Shown here piece by piece: positions 26,362 through 35,225 of a stretch of 64,000 bases of DNA. The notes under the pieces were generated by a model. That model was given only the letters and a program-made list of their open reading frames with translations, did not search any database and was not told the DNA's origin. Made by a program: the position numbers and the translations under genes. Numbering within the stretch: the stretch's first letter is position 1; each line of letters starts with the position of its first letter. This stretch comes from Bradyrhizobium monzae (GTDB lineage Bacteria > Pseudomonadota > Alphaproteobacteria > Rhizobiales > Xanthobacteraceae), in assembly GCF_021458635.1 (NCBI RefSeq), contig NZ_JAIRDQ010000010.1, positions 78,501 through 142,500 of the forward strand, read 5' to 3'.

Positions 26362-26658
26362 CTAGCTGCTGCTTCTGAGCCGCGAGCGCGGCGGCGGCAC
26401 GTTGACCGGGTAATACGGATTCAGCTCGCAGGTCGCGGCCTGTCCGGAAGCAGTCGCACGACATTGCGGCAGCGACGTGTAGGAGCAATCATACCGCTGC
26501 TCGCCGCCACCATCACTCTCGCCGGAATAGACATGCCTGCAGACGGGATAATTGGGATCGAAGGTCTGCGCATGCAACGGCGCGGCCGCCAGCAAGGCAC
26601 CGGCGGTGACGATCATGGCGAATGAGCAGCGCACCAAGATGTCCGCCGGACGTCGCAT
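26362..26658 (-). CDS. DUF3551 family secreted protein
   Basis: A 98-residue exported protein of the DUF3551 family, abundant and largely specific to Bradyrhizobium and relatives. Signal peptide to about residue 30 (ending PLHAQ). The mature part has the family pattern YPVCRHVY, YDCSYTSLPQCRATASGQAATCELNPYY with four conserved Cys. A paralogue lies directly upstream on the same strand. Function unknown; two disulphides are probable. Confidence 0.85.
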   Translation of the reverse strand: MRRPADILVRCSFAMIVTAGALLAAAPLHAQTFDPNYPVCRHVYSGESDGGGEQRYDCSYTSLPQCRATASGQAATCELNPYYPVNVPPPRSRLRSSS

Positions 26659-26668
26659 CCAGAGCTTG

Positions 26669-26947
26669 TCAGTTCACGTTCCTGTGACGCCGGCGCGGGG
26701 GCGGCGGCTCGTTGAAGGCATAATAGGGGTTGAGGTCGCAGCTTGCAGCGAGACCGGACGCGGTGGCGCGGCACTGCTCCAGCGACGTGAAGGAGCAGTC
26801 GAACCAGCTGCCGCCGCCCCCGCTCCTGCCGCCGCCCGCGTAAACGTGCATGCACACCGGGTAGCGCGGATCATAGGTCTGGGCGCTGGCATCTGCCGCG
26901 GCGAACAGCGTGGCAATCGCGGTGAGGGTCAGGAGGGAGAGGCGCAT
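26669..26947 (-). CDS. DUF3551 family secreted protein, tandem paralogue
   Basis: A 92-residue exported protein with the same DUF3551 layout as its neighbour: signal peptide to about residue 22 (DASAQ), then YPVCMHVYAGG, WFDCSFTSLEQCRATASGLAASCDLNPYYAFN. A Gly/Ser insert (GGGRSGGGGSW) replaces the shorter acidic insert of the paralogue. The ATG at 26947 gives a clean signal peptide; the reading frame extends far upstream but that part is not protein-like. Tandem duplication is the simplest explanation of the pair. Confidence 0.85.
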   Translation of the reverse strand: MRLSLLTLTAIATLFAAADASAQTYDPRYPVCMHVYAGGGRSGGGGSWFDCSFTSLEQCRATASGLAASCDLNPYYAFNEPPPPRRRHRNVN

Positions 26948-27372
26948 CGGACATTTCCTCGAATCGGTAACAACGGCAGGCGTTATGCCATTTCGATATG
27001 GCACAACAGCGCGGAAGAAGCGATCGTTCCTGTTTATACCTCTCCCGCTTGTGACACGCACCAAAAACGGTGCGACACAGCGCCGTAACAATCCGAAACC
27101 GCGAAGGCGCGCTGTCGCCGGCCTGCATTGGACGCATATCTCGCGACACCATCCTTCGACAAAGGTCGCACACCATCGGTGCAGGAAACCGTTCGCAGGC
27201 CTGAGCGAACGGACTAGTCTTTCGGTCACAACGCCGGCCCCGGACCGATGACGTTCCGGGGCAATCAACAAACATATGGGCTGAAGGAAACGCACATTCG
27301 CGCTCGGGCTCTCGAGCGCGACTCCGCCATGCGCGGGGAGAAGATGCGCTGGCCGGTCTACGGGCTTAGGGC
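26948..27372. other. 425-bp intergenic region upstream of RND pump and DUF3551 pair
   Basis: No convincing gene is present. A 6-bp inverted repeat GTTCGC/GCGAAC (27191-27196 with 27205-27210) is the only clear symmetry. The region must carry the divergent promoters of the DUF3551 genes and the RND pump. No regulator gene is adjacent. Confidence 0.5.
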
Positions 27373-30300
27373 ATGCAAGAGAGCATCTCGTCTCCGTTCA
27401 TCCGCTATCCAATCGGCACCTCGCTGCTGATGGCGGGCATTCTGTTCGTGGGCCTCGTGGCCTACCCCCTGCTGCCGGTAGCGCCACTGCCGCAGGTCGA
27501 CTTTCCGACCATCCAGGTTTCCGCGTCGCTTCCGGGCGGCAGTCCCGAAACCATGGCCTCCTCCGTGGCGCAGCCGCTCGAGCGCCAGCTCGCGCAGATC
27601 CCCGGCATCACGCAGATGACGTCGACGAGTTCACTCGGCTCGGCGTCGATCACCATCCAGTTCGATCTCAATCGCCTGATCGATGCCGCCGCCAACGACG
27701 TGCAGGCCGCAATCAACGCGGCGGGCGGCCAATTGCCGAAGAACCTGCCCTCGCCGCCGACCTATCGGAAGGTTAACCCGGCGGACTCGCCGATCATGAT
27801 CCTGTCGGCGACTTCCGACACGCTGCCCCTGACCACCGTCAGCGACCGTACCGACGCCCAGCTTGCGCAGCAGATCAGCCAGATCCCCGGTGTCGCCCAG
27901 GTGTTCGTCGGCGGGCAACAGAAGCCCTCGGTGCGTATCCAGGTCGATCCGGCCAAGCTGGTCGCCAAGGGACTGTCTCTGGAGGACGTGCGCAGCCAGA
28001 TCGCGATCGCGACCACGGATAGCCCGAAGGGAAACATCGACGGCACCCGGCGCGCCTACACTGTCTACGCCAACGACCAGCTGCTCGAGGCCACGCAGTG
28101 GCAGGACGTGATTGTCGCCTATCGTAACGGGGCGCCTTTGCGGATCCGCGACATCGGCGAAGCGGTGTCAGGACCGGAGGACATGAAGACCGCGGCCTGG
28201 GCCGACGGCAAACGCGGCGTGTTCCTCGTCATTTTCAAGCAGCCAGGCGCCAACGTCATCGAGACGGTCAACCGCATCAAGGAGAAGCTGCCGCGGCTGA
28301 TCGCAGCGATCCCGCCCGCGATCAGCATCAAGACCATCAGCGACCGTACCATCACCATCCGCGCCGCGGTCGACGACGTGCAGATCACGCTCATGATCAC
28401 CATCGTGCTGGTGGTGATGGTGATCTTCATCTTCCTGCGCAGTTTCTGGGCCACGATCATCCCGAGCATCACCGTGCCGCTGGCCCTGCTCGGGGCCTGC
28501 TCGCTGATGTGGGTGTTCGGCTACTCGCTGGACAATCTCTCGCTGATGGCACTGACCATCGCGGTCGGCTTCGTGGTCGACGACGCCATCGTGATGCTGG
28601 AGAACATCACGCGCTATGTCGAGCGGGGCGAGAACCCGGTCGCCGCCGCCTATAAGGGCGCGGCCGAGATAGGCTTCACCATCGTCTCCATCAGCATATC
28701 GCTGGTCGCCGTGCTGATCCCGCTGCTGCTGATGGGCGGCATCATCGGCCGGTTATTCCGCGAATTTGCAGTGACGCTATCAATGGCGATCTTCGTCTCC
28801 CTCGTGGTGTCACTGACCCTGACGCCGATGATGGCCTCGCGTTTCCTCCGCTCGGACCACGAAGCCCGCAGCGGCCGCTTCTACCAATGGAGCGAGCGGC
28901 TATTCGAGCGTCTGCTCGGCGCCTATGAACGCGGGCTCGACCTCGCGCTACGGCATAGCCTCATCACGCTCTGCGTTTTCTTCGCGACCGTCGCGCTGTC
29001 GGCGCTGCTGTTCATCCTGATCCCAAAAGGCTTCTTCCCGCAGCAGGACAATGGATTCCTCACCGCCGTGTCGGAAATGCCCCAGGATATCTCCTTCGCC
29101 GAGATGAAGCGGCGGCAGGAGGAGCTCAACGCCATCGTACAGGCCGACCCTGCCGTCGATTCCATCGCGATGTTCATCGGCGGAGGCGGTACAGCTCTGA
29201 ATTCGGGGCGCATGTACGTCACACTGAAGCCGATCGGAGAGCGCGACGCCAATGCGCAACAGATCATCGTCCGGCTGCGGCCGAAGCTCGCCAAGGTCGA
29301 GGGCGCCCGCCTCTATATGCAGGCTTCGCAAGACGTGCGGCTCGGCGGCCGCGCCACCCGCACCCAGTTCGAGTTCACGCTGCAGGACGCCAATCTTCCC
29401 GAATTGAACGGGTGGGCGCCCAAGATCCTGACGGAAATGAAAGGCCTGCCGGAGCTTCGCGACGTCGCCACCGACCAGCAGACCGAGGGCACGACAGTGC
29501 AACTCACGATCAATCGCGACACCGCCGCGCGCTATGGCATCCAGCCGCAGCTGATCGACGACACGCTCTATGACGCCTTCGGCCAGCGCCAGGTGGCGCA
29601 ATATTTCACGCAGACCAACAGCTATCATGTCGTGCTCGAGATCACGCCGGCGCTGCAAGGCAAACTCGACACGCTCGACAAGCTCTACATCAAATCGCCG
29701 CTGACCGGCGACCAGGTCCCGCTCTCGGTCATCTGCAGATGGAATAGCGAGCCGGTGCGGCCGCTCGCGATCGCGCATCAGAGCCAGTTTCCGGCGGTGA
29801 CGATCAGCTTCAACCTCGCCGAAGGCGTTGCGCTGGGACAGGCGACCGCCGCCGTGATGCGCGCAGTCAGCGAGACGGGTGCGCCGCCGACGCTGTCGAT
29901 GAGCTTCCAGGGGACCGCGCAGGCGTTCCAGCAATCGCTCGGAACCGTGCCGCTGCTGATCCTCGCCGCACTCGTCGTGGTCTATCTGGTGCTGGGGGTG
30001 CTCTACGAGAGCTACATCCATCCGCTGACCATCCTGTCGACGCTGCCGTCGGCCGGCGTCGGTGCAATCGCGATCCTGATGATCTTCGGCTTCGATTTCA
30101 GCCTGATCGCCCTGATCGGGGTCATCCTCTTGATCGGTATCGTCAAGAAGAACGGCATCATGATGGTGGACTTCGCCATCGCGGCCGAGCGCGAGCAGCA
30201 TCTGACGCCGGAGCAATCGATCCGCCAGGCCGCACTGCTGCGCTTCCGGCCGATCATGATGACGACGATGGCAGCGCTGCTCGGCGGCGTTCCGCTGATG

Positions 30301-30507
30301 CTCGGCACTGGCACCGGTGCCGAGATCCGCCAACCGCTCGGCTACGCCATGGTTGGCGGCCTCCTGGTCAGCCAGGCGCTGACCTTGTTCACGACGCCGG
30401 TCGTCTATCTCTACCTCGACCGCTTCTCCAACACGCTGTCACGCTGGACGGAGAGGAAGCCCGTGGCCGAGGAAGAGAGCGAAGAGCAAAAAGATGCGGC
30501 GGAGTAG
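27373..30507 (+). CDS. RND efflux pump inner-membrane subunit (MdtB/MdtC-like), orphan
   Basis: A 1044-residue HAE1-type RND transporter, closest by eye to MdtC (shared blocks ASLPGGSPETMASSVAQPLE and SYIHPLTILSTLPSAGVGA). It uses proton influx to expel drugs or metabolites. Proton-relay residues D403/D404 in GFVVDDAIVMLEN and the TM10 lysines K925/K926 in GIVKKNGIMMVDF are present. Length is normal and the chain intact, with two large periplasmic loops. No membrane-fusion protein or outer-membrane channel gene lies beside it, so it must share partners encoded elsewhere or have lost them. The ATG at 27373 has no obvious ribosome site; the N-terminus SPFIRYPIGTSLLMAGIL fits the family start. 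Confidence 0.9.
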   Translation: MQESISSPFIRYPIGTSLLMAGILFVGLVAYPLLPVAPLPQVDFPTIQVSASLPGGSPETMASSVAQPLERQLAQIPGITQMTSTSSLGSASITIQFDLNRLIDAAANDVQAAINAAGGQLPKNLPSPPTYRKVNPADSPIMILSATSDTLPLTTVSDRTDAQLAQQISQIPGVAQVFVGGQQKPSVRIQVDPAKLVAKGLSLEDVRSQIAIATTDSPKGNIDGTRRAYTVYANDQLLEATQWQDVIVAYRNGAPLRIRDIGEAVSGPEDMKTAAWADGKRGVFLVIFKQPGANVIETVNRIKEKLPRLIAAIPPAISIKTISDRTITIRAAVDDVQITLMITIVLVVMVIFIFLRSFWATIIPSITVPLALLGACSLMWVFGYSLDNLSLMALTIAVGFVVDDAIVMLENITRYVERGENPVAAAYKGAAEIGFTIVSISISLVAVLIPLLLMGGIIGRLFREFAVTLSMAIFVSLVVSLTLTPMMASRFLRSDHEARSGRFYQWSERLFERLLGAYERGLDLALRHSLITLCVFFATVALSALLFILIPKGFFPQQDNGFLTAVSEMPQDISFAEMKRRQEELNAIVQADPAVDSIAMFIGGGGTALNSGRMYVTLKPIGERDANAQQIIVRLRPKLAKVEGARLYMQASQDVRLGGRATRTQFEFTLQDANLPELNGWAPKILTEMKGLPELRDVATDQQTEGTTVQLTINRDTAARYGIQPQLIDDTLYDAFGQRQVAQYFTQTNSYHVVLEITPALQGKLDTLDKLYIKSPLTGDQVPLSVICRWNSEPVRPLAIAHQSQFPAVTISFNLAEGVALGQATAAVMRAVSETGAPPTLSMSFQGTAQAFQQSLGTVPLLILAALVVVYLVLGVLYESYIHPLTILSTLPSAGVGAIAILMIFGFDFSLIALIGVILLIGIVKKNGIMMVDFAIAAEREQHLTPEQSIRQAALLRFRPIMMTTMAALLGGVPLMLGTGTGAEIRQPLGYAMVGGLLVSQALTLFTTPVVYLYLDRFSNTLSRWTERKPVAEEESEEQKDAAE

Positions 30508-30519
30508 ACCGGGCTCGCG

Positions 30520-32394
30520 TCAGCCCAGCCCCTGCAACACCAGCCGGTTCAGCCTTGCCGCAAACGCGGCCGGATCTTCCGGCAGCTCGCCATCCAGAAT
30601 CTGTGCCTGTTCGAGCAGAAGCAGGCTGAGATCGTCGACCGTCTTCGAGCCGGCCTGGGCCCTGGTGATCGCCGTGACCATGGGGTGGCGCAGGTTGATC
30701 TCGAGGATCGGCTTGGTGCGCATGCCGCGGTTCTGCTGGGCCAGGATGCGCTCGAGCTCGCGGCTCGGACCCTGGCTGTCGGCGACGAGGCAGGAGGCGG
30801 AGCTGGTCAGGCGGGTCGAGGCCTTGACGTCGCTGACGCGCTCGCCAAGCGCGGCCTTGATCACCGCGATGGTGGCGGCTTCATCCGCCTCGGGTTCGTC
30901 CTTCTTCGCCTCGTCCTTTTCGTCGACACGCGGGATCAGGTCGAGATTGAGATCGCCCTGGCTCAGCGACTTCAGCGGCTTGCCCTCGAAATCCGTCGGC
31001 ATCGAGGTCCAGAATGCGTCGACTGGATCGGACAGCAGCAGCACCTCGATGCCGCGCGCAGTCGCAGCTTCCAGCCGCGGACTAGACTTCAGCCGCTCGA
31101 TGCTGTCGCCGACGAGATAATAGATCTCGGTCTGGTTCGGCTTGAAATCGGCAACGACGTCCTTGAGCGCGCGCTTCTCGCCGGTCGTGGTGGTGAAGCG
31201 CGACAGCGCGAGCAGCTTCTCGCGGCGCTCGAAATCCTCGTAGATGCCCTCTTTCAGCACCGCACCGAAGGCGTCCCAGATCTTCGCGAAATTCTCCGCA
31301 TCCTTTTCGGCGAGGCTTTCGAGCTCGTTGACGACGCGGGTCGCCACGGCTTTGCGGATCTGCGTCAGCTGCGGATTGTTCTGGAGCATCTCGCGCGAGA
31401 TGTTGAGCGGGAGATCCTCGCTGTCGACGACGCCGCGGACGAAGCGGAGATAGCCCGGCAAGAGATCGGCATCGTCGGTGATGAAGACGCGGCGGACGTA
31501 AAGCTTGACGCGGCCCTTGCGGTTCGGCTCGAACAGATCGAACGGCTTCGTCGACGGCGCGAACAGCAGCACGGCGTAGGAATAGCGGCCCTCGGCGCGG
31601 TAGTGCAGCGTCATCGCGGGGTCGTCGAAAGCGGATGCGATCTGCTGATAGGCCTTCTTGTAGTCTTCCGTCGAGAGCTCGGATTTCGAACGCTGCCACA
31701 GCGCGCTCGCCGAATTGATCTGGCGCGGCTCTCCCTCGTCCGGCACGAGCTCGATCGGGAAAAGGATGTTGTCCGAGTAGGCGCTGATAATGCGCTCGAT
31801 CTCGTAGGTCTCGAGATATTTCTTCGCATCGTCCTTCAGGTGCAGGACGATCTCGGTGCCGCGCGCCACGCGGGCCGCCTCCTCGTCGCTGGCGCGTGCG
31901 ATCTCGAAGCCGGAGCCTCCTGACGACGTCCAGGTCCAGACGTCGCTCTCGCCGGCCCGGCGGCTGACGACGACGATCCGCTCGGCAACCATGAAGGCGG
32001 AATAGAAGCCGACGCCGAACTGGCCGATCAGGCCGAGGCCGTCCTTGGCCTCTTTCAGCTTCGACACGAAGGCCTTGGTGCCGGAGCGGGCAATGGTGCC
32101 GAGATGGTCGATCAGCTCCTGCCGCTCCATGCCGATGCCGTTGTCGGCGATCGTCAGCGTCCCTGCCGTTTTGTTCGGGATGATCCGGATCTTGAGCGCG
32201 TCGCCCTCTCCCAGCAGGGCCGGATTGGCGATCGCCTCATAGCGCAACTTGTCGCAGGCATCCGAGGCGTTGGACACCAGCTCGCGCAGGAAGATGTCGG
32301 TCTCCGAATAGACGGAGTGCACCATCAGGTGCAGCAGCTCGGAAACCTCGGCCTGGAAAGGCTGCGTGTGCGTGGCGGTATCGGACGTCGTCAT
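30520..32394 (-). CDS. htpG: Molecular chaperone HtpG (Hsp90)
   Basis: A 624-residue cytosolic Hsp90. The N-terminal GHKL ATPase is clear: ELVSNASDACDKLRYEA (about residues 39-55), TIADNGIGM, and GQFGVGFYSAF. The middle domain includes LYVRRVFITDDADLLPGYLRFVRGVVDSEDLPLNISREMLQ, a strongly conserved Hsp90 block. The C-terminal dimerisation domain is complete and length is typical. The ATG at 32394 gives a short polar start before FQAEVSELLHLM. It ends 12 bases from the convergent RND pump gene. Confidence 0.96.
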   Translation of the reverse strand: MTTSDTATHTQPFQAEVSELLHLMVHSVYSETDIFLRELVSNASDACDKLRYEAIANPALLGEGDALKIRIIPNKTAGTLTIADNGIGMERQELIDHLGTIARSGTKAFVSKLKEAKDGLGLIGQFGVGFYSAFMVAERIVVVSRRAGESDVWTWTSSGGSGFEIARASDEEAARVARGTEIVLHLKDDAKKYLETYEIERIISAYSDNILFPIELVPDEGEPRQINSASALWQRSKSELSTEDYKKAYQQIASAFDDPAMTLHYRAEGRYSYAVLLFAPSTKPFDLFEPNRKGRVKLYVRRVFITDDADLLPGYLRFVRGVVDSEDLPLNISREMLQNNPQLTQIRKAVATRVVNELESLAEKDAENFAKIWDAFGAVLKEGIYEDFERREKLLALSRFTTTTGEKRALKDVVADFKPNQTEIYYLVGDSIERLKSSPRLEAATARGIEVLLLSDPVDAFWTSMPTDFEGKPLKSLSQGDLNLDLIPRVDEKDEAKKDEPEADEAATIAVIKAALGERVSDVKASTRLTSSASCLVADSQGPSRELERILAQQNRGMRTKPILEINLRHPMVTAITRAQAGSKTVDDLSLLLLEQAQILDGELPEDPAAFAARLNRLVLQGLG

Positions 32395-32518
32395 GCGTTT
32401 ACCCGGTCAATCAGAAGCGGAGAAAGCCGGGATATAACGCGATGGGATTGGGGATCAAGTCCACGCACAAAATCGCCCTCCCCGGGGGAGAGCGAATTTG
32501 CAGAAAAGGCGAGGCGGA

Positions 32519-32950
32519 TCAGGTCACGCAGCGGCCGGGCTGCAGCAGCTTGGCGACCTCGGTCAGGGAGCTGACCATCGGCTCGCACGCGATCGTCGGC
32601 TTACGACCCGGCCTCAGCATCGTGGGAGCCGGCTTGGCGTTGCCGGTCTCGATGACTGCGGGGACCCGGAGCAGCACGGACGTGTCGGCCAGATCGTTCA
32701 GCCGCATCGAGACGGTCCGGGTGGGAGCCGGCGCCGGCTTCGGCTCAGCGAGCCGGTCGGACTTGCTGGTGCGATTGACTTCATGAGTTGCGAGGTTGCG
32801 GCCCGAGGTTTGGCCCGGCTGGTCGGCGAGCGCCTCCCATCGGGACGCCAGATCGTGGCCGGAGGCCAGTTGAACGGCGCCAACCTGAACGGCACCAAGC
32901 GTCGCCGCTATGGCGACGGCACCAAAAAATACCTTCTGAATATGCAGCAT
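32519..32950 (-). CDS. Exported or membrane-anchored protein, unknown
   Basis: A 143-residue protein of no recognised family. A hydrophobic N-terminus (residues 6-30, FFGAVAIAATLGAVQVGAVQL) is either a signal peptide or an anchor. The rest is polar and Pro/Thr-rich, ending in a short conserved-looking segment with one Cys pair (TIACEPMVSSLTEVAKLLQPGRCVT), possibly a disulphide. The ATG at 32950 has GAGGGA at good spacing; an upstream in-frame start adds 13 residues. Likely a lineage-specific periplasmic protein. Confidence 0.55.
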   Translation of the reverse strand: MLHIQKVFFGAVAIAATLGAVQVGAVQLASGHDLASRWEALADQPGQTSGRNLATHEVNRTSKSDRLAEPKPAPAPTRTVSMRLNDLADTSVLLRVPAVIETGNAKPAPTMLRPGRKPTIACEPMVSSLTEVAKLLQPGRCVT

Positions 32951-33218
32951 GGCTGTCGGTCCCTCGCCCCATGGCGATCGCGGGAACAACGCGAGGGGAG
33001 CACCGGAGTTTCCCAGAGGTTAAGATCACTTAACCGTGTGCGGAAACGACAGGGTCCCTGCGAAAAATTTTGCAGGTCACCTGGAACGACTCCCGCGCCC
33101 GGGAGTCGTCTCAACAGCCGGCTATTCCCCCCTGCCCCATAAGCCGGCGACGTAGGGCGCGACTGTGGTGATGCCAGTCGCGCCTTACTTTTGTCTGCGG
33201 TTCACGTTTGCCGGCAGA

Positions 33219-33833
33219 CTATTTGGCCTTCCCCGCGAGCCAGTCCCGTCCCTCTCCGTAGAGCTTCTCGACCTCGGGGCCGATCAGGCCCGGCATGTCG
33301 CGCTTGACCTTGTAGCCGATCAGCTCCTGCATGTAGGCGAGGTGACGGTAGCCTTCCGGCAGCGCGGCGAGCGCCTGCTGGTCGAGGCGGAGCGTCGCGG
33401 CGGGATCGACCGGGTCGATCCGGTCCTTCTCGTAGATCGGCTGACGGCGGACGATGCCCCATTTGCCAATACCTGATTGGTCTTGCCGCTTCTCCAGGAA
33501 ATCGTAGAAGCGCCCGGTGCAGACGACGTCGCAGAGCACGTCGTGCACCAGGGCCCGCTGCGAGATCGTCATCTTGGTCTGCGCGATGGCCCGCTCGCCC
33601 GAAAGATCGATGCTGCTGCCGCCGAGGAAATGCAGGATGCGCACGCCCTTGGCAAACCCCTCCTGGCTGACGCGCATGAAATCCCGCGCCGGCCCCTGAA
33701 ACCAGGTGGCGGACATCCAGCCCTCGTCGTGCCAGACGGTCGCAAAGCGCTCCCAGTCGCCGGCGTCACGCCACACCGCCCAGTTCTCGACGAGGTCGCG
33801 GATGGCGAGGCGATCGAGGAGTTGCTGGTCCAT
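33219..33833 (-). CDS. SnoaL-like / NTF2-fold protein
   Basis: A 204-residue protein with the start pattern of the SnoaL_4 (NTF2-like) family: LLDRLAIRDLVENWAVWRDAGDWERFATVWHDEGWM, where Trp/Asp/His residues line the cone-shaped pocket. Such proteins are small enzymes or ligand binders, including subunits of ring-hydroxylating oxygenases, dehydratases and cyclases. Later RALVHDVLCDVVCTGRFYDFLEKR is consistent with the barrel strands. The ATG at 33833 is preferred to a GTG two codons upstream. It stands alone downstream of the phyR terminator and no substrate can be proposed. Confidence 0.75.
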   Translation of the reverse strand: MDQQLLDRLAIRDLVENWAVWRDAGDWERFATVWHDEGWMSATWFQGPARDFMRVSQEGFAKGVRILHFLGGSSIDLSGERAIAQTKMTISQRALVHDVLCDVVCTGRFYDFLEKRQDQSGIGKWGIVRRQPIYEKDRIDPVDPAATLRLDQQALAALPEGYRHLAYMQELIGYKVKRDMPGLIGPEVEKLYGEGRDWLAGKAK

Positions 33834-33907
33834 GGGCACGTCTCCAGTTCGGGGCGATGCGCGAGGTATGAGCGGCGAATTCGATGCTCGTCAAGCGGGC
33901 ACGAAAA

Positions 33908-33935
33908 ATCCGGCGTGCCTTGCAGCACGCCGGAT
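33908..33935 (-). terminator. Rho-independent terminator of phyR
   Basis: A perfect 11-bp stem ATCCGGCGTGC (33908-33918) / GCACGCCGGAT (33925-33935) with a six-base loop is followed on the minus strand by five T. It lies about 35 bases after the phyR stop and is a strong intrinsic terminator. Confidence 0.9.
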
Positions 33936-33970
33936 CAGATGACTTCGCTTAGCGCCAGACCGCCCGAGGC

Positions 33971-34777
33971 TTACGCCGCCGGCGCCTTCGGCGCGCGGTT
34001 GCGCGAGTTGCGCTGGAAGAACAGCGCCTGGCTCGCCACCGCCGACACCATCGCAGGCTGGAACGGCTTCGAGATCAGGAAGGCCGGCTCGGGACGCTCG
34101 CCGGTGAGGAAGCGCTCCGGATAGGCGGTGATGAAGACCACGGGCACCTCGAAGGTGCGGAGCAGCTCGTTGACGGCATCCAGGCCCGACGAGCCGTCGG
34201 CGAGCTGGATGTCGGCGAGGATGAGGCCCGGCCGCTTGTTCTTCGCCAGCGCCACCGCATCGGCATGGGTGCGCGCGACGCCGACGACATTGTGGCCGAG
34301 ATTCTTCACCAGGCTCTCGAGGTCCATGGCGATGAAGGTCTCGTCCTCGATAATCAGGACGTCGGTGGCGATCTCGGCCGCCATCTCGCGGCCGGCGGCA
34401 TCGGCCAGCCGCCGCGTCTCGGCGACATCGGTCGCGAGAACATAGGCGACTTCTTCTTCCGAAAATCCTTCGAGCGAGAGCAGCAGGAAGGCCTGCCGCG
34501 GCAGCGGCGTGATGTTGGACAGCCGCCGCTCCGGCGGCATCGGCAGCGTCGCCACCTCGGCATCGTCATTGACCGAGACCGAATTCCAGATCTGGGTAAA
34601 CAGCCGGAACAGGCCGGCACGCGGCCCGTGGCTCTCGTCGAGCACCGACGGATCCCCCAGCATGGCTTCCAACATGGCTGCGACATAGGCGTCACCGGAG
34701 GCCTGGCTGCCCGTCAGGGCGCGCGCATACCGGCGCAACAACGGCAAGTGCTCAGCAACAAGCTGTGAACGGGACAT
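33971..34777 (-). CDS. phyR: PhyR, general stress response regulator (sigma-like plus receiver domain)
   Basis: A 268-residue anti-anti-sigma factor that controls the alphaproteobacterial general stress response. Residues 1-130 mimic an ECF sigma factor (SRSQLVAEHLPLLRRYARALTGSQ as sigma2-like, LPRQAFLLLSLEGFSEEEVAYVL as sigma4-like). Residues 138-255 form a receiver with acidic pocket EDE (144-146), phospho-acceptor D189 in LILADIQLADGSSG, and the conserved Lys in FLISKPFQ. When phosphorylated it binds NepR and frees EcfG. The ATG at 34777 begins the family-typical sequence. It diverges from nepR-ecfG, and an EcfG-type promoter lies in front of it. No cognate histidine kinase gene is in the window. 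Confidence 0.95.
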   Translation of the reverse strand: MSRSQLVAEHLPLLRRYARALTGSQASGDAYVAAMLEAMLGDPSVLDESHGPRAGLFRLFTQIWNSVSVNDDAEVATLPMPPERRLSNITPLPRQAFLLLSLEGFSEEEVAYVLATDVAETRRLADAAGREMAAEIATDVLIIEDETFIAMDLESLVKNLGHNVVGVARTHADAVALAKNKRPGLILADIQLADGSSGLDAVNELLRTFEVPVVFITAYPERFLTGERPEPAFLISKPFQPAMVSAVASQALFFQRNSRNRAPKAPAA

Positions 34778-34852
34778 CCCCACTCCATTCATTTCGGGCC
34801 AACTCAAAAATAAGGAACTGTCAGGGGAGACCCGGGTTCCCCTACTGGGCTG

Positions 34853-34879
34853 ATTACGCTTCAGGACAAGAAAAGTTCC
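34853..34879 (-). promoter_or_regulatory. EcfG-type promoter of phyR
   Basis: On the minus strand GGAAC (34875-34879) is followed after exactly 16 bases by CGTAAT (34853-34858). This fits the general-stress consensus GGAAC-N16/17-CGTT closely. It indicates that phyR is transcribed by the sigma factor it releases, a positive loop. Confidence 0.7.
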
Positions 34880-34897
34880 CACGGCCTGGGAACTTTT
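34871..34897. promoter_or_regulatory. Inverted repeat carrying facing GGAAC elements
   Basis: An 11-bp perfect inverted repeat AAAAGTTCCCA (34871-34881) / TGGGAACTTTT (34887-34897) separated by CGGCC. Each arm contains GGAAC on opposite strands. The minus-strand copy is the -35 of the phyR promoter. The plus-strand copy (34889-34893) and another GGAAC at 34926-34930 are candidates for nepR, although neither has a good -10. Confidence 0.6.
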
Positions 34898-34994
34898 TGT
34901 CGAACCTGGAATTGAACCCATCCAGGGAACGGCTCCCGGTTGAGAAACTTCTCGATTTTGCAGTCACTTAACTCGGGGAAACGTGGAACAGGTC

Positions 34995-35225
34995 ATGAAA
35001 GATCTCAAGTCTCAAGCCAGCAAAAGCACGACCCCCGGCAAGGGAGGCCTCACTCCGGAGATCCAATCCCGGATCGGGCATCAACTGCGCGCCATGTACG
35101 ACGACGTCGTGCGGCAGGGGGTTCCGGACCGGTTCGCGGAGCTCATCAAAAAGCTTGATGCGCCGGGAGGATCCCAGAACGAGAATGGGGCTGGGGGCTC
35201 CAACGACAACAATGGGAGGGATTAA
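34995..35225 (+). CDS. nepR: NepR, anti-sigma factor of EcfG
   Basis: A 76-residue protein that sequesters the stress sigma factor EcfG until displaced by phosphorylated PhyR. The central helices LTPEIQSRIGHQLRAMYDDVVRQGVPDRFAELIKKLD match the NepR core; both ends are polar and disordered, as usual in the family. The ATG at 34995 is preferred; a GTG at 34983 would add four residues. Its TAA overlaps the ecfG ATG (TAATG), so anti-sigma and sigma are made in coupled amounts. Locus layout (phyR divergent, nepR-ecfG) is the classic Bradyrhizobium arrangement. Confidence 0.92.
   Translation: MKDLKSQASKSTTPGKGGLTPEIQSRIGHQLRAMYDDVVRQGVPDRFAELIKKLDAPGGSQNENGAGGSNDNNGRD

Noticed and set aside
34889..34952. 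EcfG promoter driving nepR-ecfG
   Set aside because: GGAAC occurs twice on the plus strand but neither has a CGTT-like element 16-17 bases downstream; kept as a candidate inside the repeat entry only.
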